A stretch of 64,000 nucleotides of DNA from Tahibacter sp042701255 (lineage in GTDB: Bacteria; Pseudomonadota; Gammaproteobacteria; Xanthomonadales; Rhodanobacteraceae), in NCBI RefSeq assembly GCF_042701255.1, contig NZ_CP170554.1:992001-1056000 (forward strand), read 5' to 3'. The translations under genes and the position numbers were made by a program. Each line of letters starts with the position of its first letter. Position 1 is the first letter of the stretch. The notes below the pieces were generated by a model that saw only the letters and a program-made list of their open reading frames with translations, ran no database searches and was not told the DNA's origin. This document shows positions 51,987 to 61,972 of the stretch, in pieces.

Positions 51987-54727
51987 TCAGTGCGCCTCGT
52001 CCCAGTTCGCGCCGACGCCTATATCGACGACCAGCGGCACGGCGAGTTCCGCGGCCGCGCTCATGCGGCTGCGCAGGCCCTCGCTGACCTCGGCGACGGC
52101 GTCCTCGCGTACCTCGAGCACGAGTTCGTCGTGCACCTGCATCAGCATGCGTGCGTCTTCGCGCTCGCCGAGCCAGGCGTCGACCGCGATCATCGCGCGC
52201 TTGATGATGTCGGCCGCCGTGCCCTGCATCGGCGCGTTGATCGCGGCGCGTTCGGCGCCGGCGCGCAGGTTCGGGTTGCGCGCGCGGATGTCGTCGAGAT
52301 ACAGGCGGCGGCCGAACACGGTCTCCACGTAGCCGTCGCGGTGGGCCTGCTCGCGGATGTTGTCCATGAACTGGCGCACGCCCGGATAGCGCGCGAAATA
52401 GCGCGCGATGTAGTCGTTCGCTTCGTTGCGGCCGATGCCGAGCTGGCGTGCGAGACCGAACGCGCCCATGCCGTACATGAGGCCGAAATTGATCGCCTTG
52501 GCCGCGCGACGCTGGTTTGCGTCGACCTGATCGGGCGGCAGACCGAACACCTCGGCCGCGGTCGCGCGATGCACGTCCTGGCCGCCGACGAAGGCGCTGA
52601 GCAGGCCGGCGTCGCCGGACAGATGCGCCATGATGCGCAGCTCGATCTGCGAGTAGTCGGCCGCGACGATGCGAAAGCCCGTCGGCGCGACGAAGGCCTG
52701 ACGGATGCGCCGGCCTTCCTCGGTGCGGATCGGAATGTTCTGCAGGTTCGGATCCGACGACGACAGCCGGCCCGTGGCCGCGATGGCCTGACCGTAGCTC
52801 GTATGCACGCGACCGGTGCGCGGGTTCACGTTGTCGGCGAGCTTGTCGGTATACGTCGATCGCAGCTTGGCCAGGCCGCGGTAGTCGAGGATCAGCCGCG
52901 GCAGCTCGTGCTGGTCGGCGATCGCATCGAGCGCTTCCTCGTTCGTGGAAGGCTGGCCGGTCGGTGTCTTCACGAGCGCCGGCAGCTTGAGCTCGTCGAA
53001 CAGGATGGCCTGCAGCTGCTTGGGCGAATCGAGGCTGAAGCTGCGGCCGGCGATCGTGTACGCGTGCTGCTGGATCTCGTGCATGCGCTTGGCGAGATCG
53101 TTGCTCTGCAGCCGCAGCGCCTGGATGTCGATGAGCACACCGCGCTGTTCCATGCGCGCGAGCACCGGAATCAGCGGCGCTTCGATCTGCTCGTAGACCT
53201 CGAGCAGCTTGGGCTCGGTCTGCAGTTTTTCCCAAGCACCTGGTGTAGACGCAACGTGACGTCGGCGTCTTCGGCCGCGTAGCTGGTGGCCTGGTCGAGC
53301 GCGACCTGGCCGAACGGAATCTGCTTGGCGCCCTTGCCGGCCACGCTCTCGTACGGAATCGGCGTATAGCCGAGGTAGCGCTTGGCCAGCGAATCCATGT
53401 CGTGCCGCGTCGCCGTGGAGTTCCAGACGTAGGACTCGAGCATGGAATCGAACTTCACGCCGCGCACCTGGATGCCGTAGCCCGACAGCACGTTGATGTC
53501 GTACTTCGCGTGCTGGCCGAGCTTGGCCTTGTTCGCGTCTTCGAGCAGCGGCTTGAGCGCCGCCAGCACGGAATCGCGGCCGAGCTGCGCCGGTGCGCCC
53601 GGATAGTCGTGCGCGAGCGGCACGTAGGCGGCTTCGCCGCTGCGCACGGCAAAGGACAGGCCGACGATTTCGGCGCGCAGCGGGTCCAGCGACGTGGTCT
53701 CGGTGTCGAACGCGATGATGTCGGCGTCGTTCAGACGCTGCAGCCAGCTGTCGAGCTGCGCCGCGTCGGTGACGCATTCGTAGCTGCCGGGTGCTGACAG
53801 CGCCGGGTCCAGCGCCGTGTCGCCGACGGCAGCCTGCCGCCGGTACTGCGCCGGCACGTCGGCGCCGCGCAGTTCGTCGCTGCCGGCACCGTCGAGATCC
53901 TTCAGCGCCGCATTGAAGCCGTAGCGCGTATACAGGGTGCGCAAGGTGTCGACGTCGCGCTCGCGCAGCCTGAGCTCGGTCGCGCCCTGGGCCAGCGGCA
54001 CGTCGGTCTTGATCGTCGCGAGCTGGCGCGACAACGGCAGCTGCGGCAGCGCCGCGCGCAGGTTCTCGCCGATCTTGCCGCCGATCTTCGCCGAGTTGGC
54101 GACGAGGTTGTCGAGGGTCTGGTATTCGGCCAGCCATTTCGCGGCCGTCTTGGGGCCGCATTTCTCGACGCCGGGAATGTTGTCGACGCTGTCGCCCATC
54201 AACGTCAGGAAATCGACGATCTGCTGCGGATGCACGCCGAATTTCTCGAATACGCCGGCCGGATTCAGCGTCGTGTTCGTCATGCTGTTGCTCAGCGTCA
54301 CGTGCGGACCGACGAGCTGGGCCATGTCCTTGTCGCCGGTGGAGACGACGACGTCGATGCCCAGCGCGGCGGCCTGCAGCGCAAGCGTGCCGATCACGTC
54401 GTCGGCCTCGACGCCGGATTCGCGCAGTATCGGAAAGCCCAGTGCTTCGACGATGCGGCACATCGGCTCGATCTGCGCGCGCAGCTCGTCGGGCATCGGC
54501 GGACGATGGGCCTTGTATTCCGGATACAGCTCGTCGCGGAACGTCGGCCCCGAGGCGTCGCAGACGAAGGCGGCAAAGTCCGGCTTGGCCTTCAATGTCG
54601 CACGCAGCATGTTGACCACGCCGAACAGCGCGCCGGTCGGTTCGCCGGCGGCATTGCTCAGCGGCGGCAGCGCGTGGAAGGCGCGGTAGAGATAGCTGGA
54701 TCCGTCGATCAGCACCAGGGTCGGCAT
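51987..54727 (-). pseudogene. polA: DNA polymerase I, coding sequence with one frameshift
   Basis: The N-terminal frame (start ATG 54727, AAGGAG upstream) encodes the 5'-3' exonuclease (MPTLVLIDGSSYLYRAFHALPP, DVVVSTGDKDMAQL) and the 3'-5' exonuclease-like domain (DIIAFDTETTSLDPL). It is lost near 53231-53236, where the plus strand reads CCCAAG. Adding one A there restores LHQVLWEKLQTEPKLLEVYEQ and joins the polymerase domain (DYSQIELRIMAHLSGD, RRAAKAINFGLMYGMGAFG, VHDELVLEV) ending NWDEAH at 51987. All domains are otherwise intact and about 913 residues long, so an indel error is likelier than real loss of a repair polymerase. Confidence 0.93.
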
Positions 54728-55079
54728 GAGGCAGTCTCCTTGCGGACGGCGAGCTTGGCGCAGCACGGCGGGGCTTTCAATCCGGAACCTGCAGCGACGG
54801 CGGAACATCGTCGCGAACCCGCATGCGGAGCACACACTTCCGCGTTGCGATCCAACGTTCGCCGCACCGGCGCTTCGCTGCCGCTTTACCTGCGCGGCGT
54901 GACAATCGGGCGGGCCGGATGACCGTCGGCCGGCGGCGATCCGAAGAGCGCCGGCTGCGACATTTCGTTCACATCCTGCGCACCGGCCCGTTCAGGCCCG
55001 TTTGCTATTCTGCGGACATTCCGGCCCGTTACGGTTGCAGCGATGCTCAGGCCGGTCGACACCAGCCCTGGAGTCCCTC
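54728..55079. other. Divergent promoter region between polA and the DUF2782 gene
   Basis: These 352 bases hold no recognised gene. TGCTATTCT near 55009-55017 is a fair extended -10 element about 65 bases before the DUF2782 ATG. Nothing comparable was seen for polA. Confidence 0.35.
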
Positions 55080-55487
55080 ATGAAGCGCAATCCGATGCTC
55101 GCCGTCCTGCTGCTCGCCGTTTTCGCGACGGCGCACGCGGCCGATCCGAAACCCGCCGCCGAGAAATCCGCGCAGCATGCCGATCTGACCGCTGCGCCGC
55201 CGCCGGGCATGAACGATCCCGGCGTGAAGGCGGTTCCGCCCAGCGATCTCGACAAGGCCAAGGCCGATGCGCGCGCCGCCGACAAGCCCGACGTCTCGGT
55301 ACGCAAGCAGGGCGACGACACGATCGAGGAATACCGCAACAGCGGCCGCGTGACGATGATCCGCATCACCGGCAAGGGCGGCATCACCAAGACCTACATC
55401 GACACCGACGGCGACGGCCGTCTCGAACCCAATCCCAAGGACGGTCCGGTCGCGCCGGTCTACTACAAGCTCTACGAGTGGAATTGA
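55080..55487 (+). CDS. DUF2782 family exported protein
   Basis: A 135-residue protein with signal peptide MKRNPMLAVLLLAVFATAHA, a low-complexity Ala/Pro/Asp linker, and the conserved C-terminal DUF2782 part: DTIEEYRNSGRVTMIRITGKGGITKTYIDTDGDGRLEP...VYYKLYEWN. Such small periplasmic proteins are often found next to polA in gammaproteobacteria, as here (divergent). Function unknown. Confidence 0.9.
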   Translation: MKRNPMLAVLLLAVFATAHAADPKPAAEKSAQHADLTAAPPPGMNDPGVKAVPPSDLDKAKADARAADKPDVSVRKQGDDTIEEYRNSGRVTMIRITGKGGITKTYIDTDGDGRLEPNPKDGPVAPVYYKLYEWN

Positions 55488-55818
55488 CGCGGTAGGTCTG
55501 AAGCCGGCGGCGCCGTGAGGCTGCCGCCGGTACTTTCTGTAGAGCAGACGAATCGAATCCGCCAGCGGGCGGCGGAAGCGGCAACGATGTCTGAGCCAGC
55601 GCGGCAGGTCGATTGCGGGCGATTCGCGAGATCTGCCGCAGCGGCACCGATCGGGCGCGTCGGCACCGCTGTCGCAAGACCGCGGCGCGTCAGTCGGTCT
55701 CGCTGCCCGGCGTTGCTGCAGCGATCGCGCAGGTCACGAAAGCACCGATCGCGCCGCACAGGTTTCATCGCAGTTTCATGCCGCCGCCGCGCAATGCCGC
55801 GGCGGCGCTGCATCGGCG
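55488..55818. other. Intergenic region between DUF2782 gene and purH
   Basis: Convergent ends lie about 330 bases apart. CCGGCGGC and GCCGCCGG near 55504-55530 form a hairpin followed by TACTTTCT, a possible weak terminator for the DUF2782 gene. No gene recognised. Confidence 0.4.
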
Positions 55819-57396
55819 TCAGTGGCGGAAGTGGCGCACGCCGGTGAACACCATCGCCATGTCGTTCTCGTCGGCCGCGGCGATGACTTCCTCGTCGCGC
55901 AGCGAGCCGCCCGGCTGGATCACGGCGCGGATGCCGGCCTTGGCCGCTGCATCGATGCCGTCGCGGAACGGGAAGAACGCATCGGATGCCATGACGCTGT
56001 CGCGCACGTCGAGGCCGGCTTCCTCGGCCTTCATCGCGGCGATGCGCGCGCTGATCACGCGGCTCATCTGGCCGGCGCCGATGCCGATGGTCTGGCCGCC
56101 CTTGGCGTAGACGATCGCATTCGACTTCACGTACATCGCGACGTGCCAGGCGAACAGCAGATCGCGCAGTTCCTCGGCGTTCGGCACGCGCTTGGTCACG
56201 ACCTGCAGATCCGACAGCAGCAAGGTATCGCGGTCGGCGTCCTGCATCAGCAGGCCGCCGGCGATACGCTTGAGATCCGTCGTATGCGCGGCCTGCTCGG
56301 GCCAGTGACCGGTCGCGAGGATGCGCACGTTGGGCTTCTTTGCGAACACGGCCAGCGCGGCCTCGTCGACTTCGGGCGCGATGACGACTTCGACGAACTG
56401 ACGGTCGAGGATGGCCCGCGCCGTGACCACGTCGAGCGAACGGTTCAGCGCGATGATGCCGCCGAAGGCCGAGGTCGGATCGCAGGCATAGGCACGCTCG
56501 TAGGCGAGCATCGGCGTGTCGCCGAGTGCGACGCCGCAGGGATTCGCGTGCTTGACGATGACGCAGGCCGGCGCGCTGCCGAATGCCTTGACGCATTCCA
56601 GCGCCGAATCGGCATCGGCGATGTTGTTGAACGACAGTTCCTTGCCGGCCAGCACGCGCGCGGTCGCGACGATGCCCGACGGCGGATCGCTCTCGACGTA
56701 GAGCGCGGCGGACTGGTGCGGGTTCTCGCCGTAGCGCAGGGTCTGCGCGCGGCGGTAGCTCAGGTGCAGGCTCGGCGGATAGTTGTCCTCGCGCTCGCCG
56801 GTGCGCACGCCGAACCAGTTCGCGATCAGACCGTCGTAGCGCGCCGTGTGCGCGAAGGTCTTCGCGGCGAGACGGCGGCGCAGTTCCATCGTCGTGCCCT
56901 GCGATGCGTGCAGCGCCTGCAGCAGCTCGGCGTAGTCGCCCGGGTCGGTCATCACGACGACGTGCTCGTGATTCTTGGCCGCGGCGCGCAGCATGGCCGG
57001 GCCGCCGATGTCGATGTTCTCGATCGCTTCGTCGAGCGTGCAGTCGGGACGCGCGGTCGCCTTCTCGAACGGATACAGATTGACGACGAGCAGGTCGATC
57101 GGTGCGATGCCGTGCTGCGCCATGACGGCGTCGTCGATGCCGCGCCGGCCGAGCAGGCCGCCGTGGACTTTGGGATGCAGGGTCTTGACGCGGCCGTCCA
57201 TGATCTCGGGAAAACCGGTCACGTTGCTCACGTCGGTAACGGGAAGTCCGGCGTCGCGCAGACTGCGCGCGGTGCCGCCGGTGGACAGCAGGCTGACGCC
57301 GAGGGCGTCGAGGCCGCGGGCGAGATCGAGCAGGCCGGTCTTGTCGGAAACGCTGATGAGCGCGCGGCGCACCGGCACTAGCGTGGCGTCGAACAT
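55819..57396 (-). CDS. purH: Bifunctional AICAR transformylase/IMP cyclohydrolase
   Basis: A 525-residue enzyme for the last two steps of IMP synthesis. The N-terminal cyclohydrolase (MGS-like) domain has ALISVSDKTGLLDLARGL, LLSTGGTARSLRDAG and KTLHPKVHGGLLGRR. The transformylase domain has LRYGENPHQSAALY, CVIVKHANPCGVALG, SAFGGIIALNR and KSNAIVYAKGGQTIGIGAGQMSR. Full length and standard motifs. It follows fis on the same strand, as commonly seen in this group. Confidence 0.98.
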   Translation of the reverse strand: MFDATLVPVRRALISVSDKTGLLDLARGLDALGVSLLSTGGTARSLRDAGLPVTDVSNVTGFPEIMDGRVKTLHPKVHGGLLGRRGIDDAVMAQHGIAPIDLLVVNLYPFEKATARPDCTLDEAIENIDIGGPAMLRAAAKNHEHVVVMTDPGDYAELLQALHASQGTTMELRRRLAAKTFAHTARYDGLIANWFGVRTGEREDNYPPSLHLSYRRAQTLRYGENPHQSAALYVESDPPSGIVATARVLAGKELSFNNIADADSALECVKAFGSAPACVIVKHANPCGVALGDTPMLAYERAYACDPTSAFGGIIALNRSLDVVTARAILDRQFVEVVIAPEVDEAALAVFAKKPNVRILATGHWPEQAAHTTDLKRIAGGLLMQDADRDTLLLSDLQVVTKRVPNAEELRDLLFAWHVAMYVKSNAIVYAKGGQTIGIGAGQMSRVISARIAAMKAEEAGLDVRDSVMASDAFFPFRDGIDAAAKAGIRAVIQPGGSLRDEEVIAAADENDMAMVFTGVRHFRH

Positions 57397-57499
57397 GAGC
57401 TGGAGTCGCCGGTTGCGAAGAAGGCCGCGGATTATAGCCGGTCGCTACGACCGGCGCGGTGCATAAGCGGCGAGGCGAGCTTGCGCTGCCTGCAATGCC

Positions 57500-57811
57500 T
57501 CAGAGCAGTCCGTGCTGCGACAGCTTCTTGCGCAAGGTGGCACGGTTGATGCCGAGAGCGAGTGCCGCCTTGCTCTGATTGCCGCCGTACCAGGACATGA
57601 CTTCGCGCAGCATCGGTGCCTCGACTTCCTGCATCACGAAGTCGAACAGGCCTTCGGCCTGCTGGGTATCGAGGTCGACGAGATAGCGGCGCACGGCGCG
57701 CGCCACGCACTCGCGCAAGGCGGGTTGGGACACGGCGGCATCAGGCCCCTGGTCGGGACGCAGTAGGGAAACGGCATTCACGGCGGCGAGCAACCTGGTC
57801 TGTTCTTCCAT
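57500..57811 (-). CDS. fis: DNA-binding protein Fis
   Basis: A 103-residue nucleoid protein. The N-terminal part is variable; the C-terminal half carries EAPMLREVMSWYGGNQSKAALALGINRATLRKKLSQHGLL, the Fis dimerisation helices and helix-turn-helix. The ATG at 57811 (MEEQTRLLAAV) was chosen by length; an upstream in-frame start adds unrelated residues. Located between the DUF3426 gene and purH. Confidence 0.95.
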   Translation of the reverse strand: MEEQTRLLAAVNAVSLLRPDQGPDAAVSQPALRECVARAVRRYLVDLDTQQAEGLFDFVMQEVEAPMLREVMSWYGGNQSKAALALGINRATLRKKLSQHGLL

Positions 57812-57935
57812 GACCGCCGGATGCGAGTGCCGACGGGGCGGGGATGTTAGCGCGCCGACGGCGCGTTGGTAAGTGCCAAGTGTCGCAAGATGCAAACATC
57901 TCTCAGCAGAACCGCGTTGCGCCGCGGCATTCTGC

Positions 57936-58727
57936 TCAGAGGAACTTGAACTCGAACGCGACGGCGTTCTTGCCGGGATCGCGCACTTCGAACACGAGCG
58001 CGGTGCTCGCGCCGGCGGCGAGTCCGCGTTCGATCGCGCGCGCGTCGCCGAGGTAGTCGCGCGGCTGGAAGCGGCGCATCGCGACGCGGTTCTCGTCGAG
58101 ATCCGACAACGTGATTTCGACGACCGGGTATGCCTGCGCGAACGTCGCCGCGTTGCGCACCGTCGCCGACACGATCAATGCGCCGGGCACCGACGGATGC
58201 GGGCGAATGTCGCGCGACAGCAGTTCGAGCTGCTGGCTCGCATGACGCAGCGGCAGCTCGCAGGACAGCAGGTTGCAGCCGCGGTCGAGCCACGGGCGCA
58301 CAAGATCGTTGTCGAGCAGCTGGTCGCGTTCCGCGTAGGCGAGCTGGCCGGTCAGGCTCAGCGACAGCAGCACGGTGCCGACGGCCCAGGGCCAGCGCCG
58401 GCCGCTGCCGCGGCGTGCATGGCGGGCGAACGCCGGCGTCGTCTGTCGGCGCGACTCGCGCGCGCGCGGCCGCTCGTCGGGATCGAAGGTGTAGGTGACG
58501 GCCTGCGTATTGGGACGGTAGACCGGTACGCCGAGACGCGGCGGCTCGGGATCCGGCGCATGCGTGGCAAGGCGGTCGAACGGCTCCGGCGGCAGCTGGT
58601 CGGCCAGGGTCAGCAGCGCATCGAACAATGCATCGCAATGGCTGCAGCGCACCATGCCGTGGCCGCGCGCGACCGTCGCCGCATCGGCGTTGTAGACGGT
58701 CGCGCATTCGGGGCATTGCGTGTACAT
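57936..58727 (-). CDS. Zinc-ribbon protein with DUF3426 domain
   Basis: A 263-residue protein with an N-terminal MJ0042-type zinc ribbon (MYTQCPECATVYNAD...VRCSHCDALF), a disordered arginine-rich linker, one membrane helix (PWAVGTVLLSLSLTGQLAY) and a DUF3426 beta domain (LELLSRDIRPHPSVPGALIVSATVRNAATFAQAYPVVEITLSDLDENRVAMRRF). This architecture and its location downstream of prmA and upstream of fis are conserved in many beta- and gammaproteobacteria. Function unknown. Confidence 0.94.
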   Translation of the reverse strand: MYTQCPECATVYNADAATVARGHGMVRCSHCDALFDALLTLADQLPPEPFDRLATHAPDPEPPRLGVPVYRPNTQAVTYTFDPDERPRARESRRQTTPAFARHARRGSGRRWPWAVGTVLLSLSLTGQLAYAERDQLLDNDLVRPWLDRGCNLLSCELPLRHASQQLELLSRDIRPHPSVPGALIVSATVRNAATFAQAYPVVEITLSDLDENRVAMRRFQPRDYLGDARAIERGLAAGASTALVFEVRDPGKNAVAFEFKFL

Positions 58728-58841
58728 GGCGGAAGCCGGGCGGCGATGGCGGGAACGCGGGCGAGCTTGGACCGCGGCGCGCGCGGATTCAAGCCGGCGC
58801 GGCGGTGACGATCCTGCGGTTTGCGACGGGAATCGCGGAGT

Positions 58842-59726
58842 TCAGCGGCGCCGGCCGCTGATGCGCACCCAGTCTTCGCGCTGCGCGACTTCCAGCGCTT
58901 CGAACCATTCGCCGTAGCGCACGAGCAATTCTTCGTGCTGGCCGGCGAGGATGCCCGACAGCGCGAACGGCGCGCCGGGTTTGCAGGCCTGCGCGAACAG
59001 CGGCGCGAGCTCGCCCAGCGGTCCGGCCAGGATGTTGGCGACGAGGAGATCCTGCGGCGTGCTCGCATAGTCCTGCGGCAGATGCAGCGCCAGTCCGTCG
59101 GCGACGCCGTTGCGCTCGGCGTTGTCGCGGCTTGCTTCGAGCGCCTGCGGGTCCAGGTCGACGCCGATCACGTGCGCCGCGCCGAGCTTGAGCGCGGCGA
59201 TCGCGAGCACGCCCGAGCCGCAGCCGTAGTCGAGCAGGGTCTTGCCGTGCAGATCCAGGCCGTCCAGCCATTCCAGGCACAGCGCCGTGGTCGGGTGCGT
59301 GCCGGTGCCGAAGGCCAGGCCCGGATCCAGGCGCACGACGACGACGTCGCCGTCACCGGCCGGCGGCTCGATGTTCCAGGGATAGATCCACAGGCGCCGG
59401 CCGAACTGCATGGGCTGGAACGTATCCATCCAGGCGCGCACCCAGTCGGCGTCGGGTACGTCGCGGAATTCGAGCTGGTCCGGCGTGATTTCCGGCACGA
59501 GGTCGGTCAGCGCATGCACGAGGCCGGCGCGGTCGACCACGATGTCGAACAGCGCGGCGAGCTTGATCGTCGGCCAGACCGGCGTCTCGCCGGGCGCCGG
59601 CTCGAAGATCGGATGATCCTCGGCGTCGAGCAGGGTCACCGACAGCGCGCCGAGATCTTCGAGCGCGAGCTCGATGCGCTGCTGCTCGTTGGAGTGAATG
59701 GTCAGCGAGAGTTCTATCCAGGCCAT
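58842..59726 (-). CDS. prmA: Ribosomal protein L11 methyltransferase
   Basis: A 294-residue SAM-dependent enzyme that trimethylates ribosomal protein L11. After the N-terminal substrate-binding domain (MAWIELSLTIHSNEQQRIELALEDLGALSVTLLD) come DPGLAFGTGTHPTTALCLEWLD, the SAM loop LLDYGCGSGVLAIAALKLGA and DLLVANILAGPL. Standard length and motifs. Between the lipoprotein gene and the DUF3426 gene. Confidence 0.98.
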   Translation of the reverse strand: MAWIELSLTIHSNEQQRIELALEDLGALSVTLLDAEDHPIFEPAPGETPVWPTIKLAALFDIVVDRAGLVHALTDLVPEITPDQLEFRDVPDADWVRAWMDTFQPMQFGRRLWIYPWNIEPPAGDGDVVVVRLDPGLAFGTGTHPTTALCLEWLDGLDLHGKTLLDYGCGSGVLAIAALKLGAAHVIGVDLDPQALEASRDNAERNGVADGLALHLPQDYASTPQDLLVANILAGPLGELAPLFAQACKPGAPFALSGILAGQHEELLVRYGEWFEALEVAQREDWVRISGRRR

Positions 59727-59739
59727 GAGGTGCCGCGGC

Positions 59740-60189
59740 TCAGTCTTGTATGTCGATGCTGCGCAATCCTTCCGGATGCGTCAGCCAGGCTTTGCCGCCG
59801 CGCTTCTTCGCGGCCAGCGCCACGCAGAGCGCATCGGCGATCGTCGTCGTCACGCCTTCGGCGGCGCCGACGACGAGATTGTGCTCGCGATACGGCTTGA
59901 GCAGCTCGGGCAGTCCCTCGCAGCTCGTCGTCGCGTCCTGCACGCTGTAGGCGTTCTTGCCGGTCACGACGACCAGCAGCGAATCCGGCGGCAGTTCCGC
60001 GGGCGCGGCAGCTCCGGGCGGCGCCGCAGCCGTCGCGGCGGCGGCTACCGGCTCGGCAGCCGCCGGCTTGGGGTCGGACGGACGCGTGCCGCCGGCCGCG
60101 CAGCCGGCGAGCAGCGCCGCGGCAATCAGCGCAGCCGCGCGCGGCGACAGCTCAGCCCAGCGCAATGCCTTTCTCCTTCTGTTCGGCAA
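59740..60189 (-). CDS. Small lipoprotein of unknown function
   Basis: A 149-residue protein with a lipoprotein signal (AALIAAALLAGC lipobox), an Ala/Pro-rich spacer and a globular end (LLVVVTGKNAYSVQDATTSCEGLPELLKPYREHNLVVGAAEGVTTTIADALCVALAAKKRGG). The ATG at 60189 lies 38 bases inside the accC 3' end. The rhythm of the last part resembles ExbD/TolR-like C-terminal regions, but that is weak. Function unknown. Confidence 0.65.
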   Translation of the reverse strand: MPNRRRKALRWAELSPRAAALIAAALLAGCAAGGTRPSDPKPAAAEPVAAAATAAAPPGAAAPAELPPDSLLVVVTGKNAYSVQDATTSCEGLPELLKPYREHNLVVGAAEGVTTTIADALCVALAAKKRGGKAWLTHPEGLRSIDIQD

Positions 60190-61519
60190 TGCGCTTCTCG
60201 AGGTAGTGGATGTTCTGGCCGCCGGCCTGGAAACCCACGTCGCTCATGATGCGCTGCTGCAGCGGGATGTTGGTCTTGACGCCGTCGACGACCATCTCGG
60301 CCAGCGCCAGGCGCATGCGCGCGATCGCGGTCGCGCGGTCGCGGCCGTGCACGATGAGCTTGCCGATCATGGAATCGTAGTTCGGCGGAATGCGGTAGCC
60401 GTCGTAGATATGCGTGTCCAGCCGCACGCCGGGGCCGCCGGCGCCGAGGAAGCGCTTCACCGTGCCCGGCGAGGGCATGAAGGTGTCCGGGTCCTCGGCA
60501 TTGATGCGGCACTCGATCGCATGGCCGGTGAAGGTCACGTCTTCCTGGCGGATCGACAGCTTTTCGCCGGCGGCGATCAGCAGCTGCTCGCGCACGAGAT
60601 CGATGCCGGTGATCAGCTCGGTCACCGGATGCTCGACCTGGATGCGCGTGTTCATTTCGATGAAATAGAAGCGGCCGTTCTCGTAGAGGAACTCGAACGT
60701 GCCGGCGCCGCGGTAGCCGATGCGCAGGCAGGCCTCGACGCAGACCTTGCCGATCTCGGCGCGCTGCTCGGGCGTGATGCCCGGCGCCGGCGCTTCCTCG
60801 ACGACCTTCTGGTGGCGGCGCTGCATCGAGCAGTCGCGCTCGCCGAGATGGATCGCGTTGCCCTGGCCGTCGGCCAGTACCTGGATCTCGACGTGGCGCG
60901 GATTCTCGAGGAACTTCTCCATGTAGACCATGTCGTTGCCGAAGGCCGCCTTGGCTTCCGACTTGGTCATCGTGATCGCGTTGTGCAGATGCGCCTCGGT
61001 ATGCACGACGCGCATGCCGCGGCCGCCGCCGCCGCCGGCCGCCTTGACGATGATCGGATAGCCGATGTCGCGCGCGATGCGGCCGTTCTCGACCGGATCG
61101 TCACCGAGCGGTCCGCCCGAGCCCGGCACGCAGGGCACGCCGGCGGCCTTCATGGCCTTGATCGCCTCGACCTTGTCGCCCATCAGGCGAATCACGTTCG
61201 CGGTCGGGCCGATGAAGATGAAGCCCGACTTCTCGCAGCGTTCGGCGAAGTCGGCGTTCTCCGACAGGAATCCGTAGCCCGGATGGATGGCCTGGGCGTC
61301 GGTGACTTCGGCGGCGGCAATGATGGCCGGCACGTTCAGATACGACTCGGCGGCCGGTGCCGGCCCTATGCAGACCGACTCGTCGGCCATGCCGACGTGC
61401 TTGAGATTGCGGTCCACCGTGGAATGCACGGCGACGGTCTTGATGCCCAGCGTATGGCAGGCGCGCAGCACGCGCAGCGCAATCTCGCCGCGGTTGGCGA
61501 TAACGACTTTATCGAGCAT
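60152..61519 (-). CDS. accC: Acetyl-CoA carboxylase, biotin carboxylase subunit
   Basis: A 455-residue ATP-grasp enzyme that carboxylates biotin on AccB, the first step of fatty-acid synthesis. It begins MLDKVVIANRGEIALRVLRACHTLG and has AAGGGGGRGMR (glycine-rich ATP loop), MEKFLENPRHVEIQVL, FYFIEMNTRIQVEHPVTE and the C-terminal MIGKLIVHGRDRATAIARM. It is normally close behind accB; here a 460-bp cassette separates them. The bases before its ATG (ATTCCCGCCA) contain no Shine-Dalgarno sequence. Confidence 0.98.
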   Translation of the reverse strand: MLDKVVIANRGEIALRVLRACHTLGIKTVAVHSTVDRNLKHVGMADESVCIGPAPAAESYLNVPAIIAAAEVTDAQAIHPGYGFLSENADFAERCEKSGFIFIGPTANVIRLMGDKVEAIKAMKAAGVPCVPGSGGPLGDDPVENGRIARDIGYPIIVKAAGGGGGRGMRVVHTEAHLHNAITMTKSEAKAAFGNDMVYMEKFLENPRHVEIQVLADGQGNAIHLGERDCSMQRRHQKVVEEAPAPGITPEQRAEIGKVCVEACLRIGYRGAGTFEFLYENGRFYFIEMNTRIQVEHPVTELITGIDLVREQLLIAAGEKLSIRQEDVTFTGHAIECRINAEDPDTFMPSPGTVKRFLGAGGPGVRLDTHIYDGYRIPPNYDSMIGKLIVHGRDRATAIARMRLALAEMVVDGVKTNIPLQQRIMSDVGFQAGGQNIHYLEKRIAEQKEKGIALG

Positions 61520-61523
61520 TGGC

Positions 61524-61552
61524 GGGAATCGGGAATGGGGAATGGGGAATCG
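61524..61552 (+). repeat. Terminal inverted repeat (accC side) of the four-helix cassette
   Basis: Four tandem heptamers GGGAATC, GGGAATG, GGGAATG, GGGAATC and one G on the plus strand. It ends four bases before the accC ATG and pairs with the repeat at 61955-61983 with a single mismatch in the third heptamer. Confidence 0.9.
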
Positions 61553-61588
61553 TCGAAAGCGGAGCGCGCAGCGTGGCGAAATGCCTGG

Positions 61589-61972
61589 TCATTGCGGGTC
61601 TCCTTTTTTGACGAGCGAATTCATGAGTGAAGTCAGCCTTGCGAACAGCCGGTCGACGAGTTCGTCCAGCAGTTCCGGCGGATCGCCGTAGTTCAGGCGC
61701 GTCGCGATCAGTCGTTGCGTATCCAACTCCGCGAGCGAGCCGCGTGCGATGGACAGGAAGCGCAGATATTCGGATCGCGAACGTCTTGCGGCGCCTTCGG
61801 CGATGTTGGACGCAACGCTCACGGCGGCACGCCGGATCTGGTTGGTCAACGCAAAGCGTTCGGTCTCGGGAAACCGGGACGAGAATCGATAGACGGCTTC
61901 CACGAGATCCATGGCGTCCATCCAGACTTCCAGTTTCTCGTGCGGCCGCTTGAACGATTCCCGATTCCCCAT
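61589..61972 (-). CDS. Four-helix-bundle protein (23S rRNA intervening sequence/S23, Avd-like family)
   Basis: A 127-residue all-helical protein beginning MGNRESFKRPHEKLEVWMDAMDLVEAVYRFSSRFP. Hallmarks are LEVWxxAMDLVEAVY, ETERFALTNQIRRAAVSVASNIAEGAARRSRSEYLRFLSIARGSLAELDTQ and a final amphipathic helix. Family members form basic pentamers; they occur in 23S rRNA intervening sequences, as Avd in diversity-generating retroelements, and as solitary genes of unknown role. The ATG at 61972 lies inside the terminal repeat; a farther upstream in-frame ATG (61996) is within accB. No reverse transcriptase is in the window. Confidence 0.9.
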   Translation of the reverse strand: MGNRESFKRPHEKLEVWMDAMDLVEAVYRFSSRFPETERFALTNQIRRAAVSVASNIAEGAARRSRSEYLRFLSIARGSLAELDTQRLIATRLNYGDPPELLDELVDRLFARLTSLMNSLVKKGDPQ

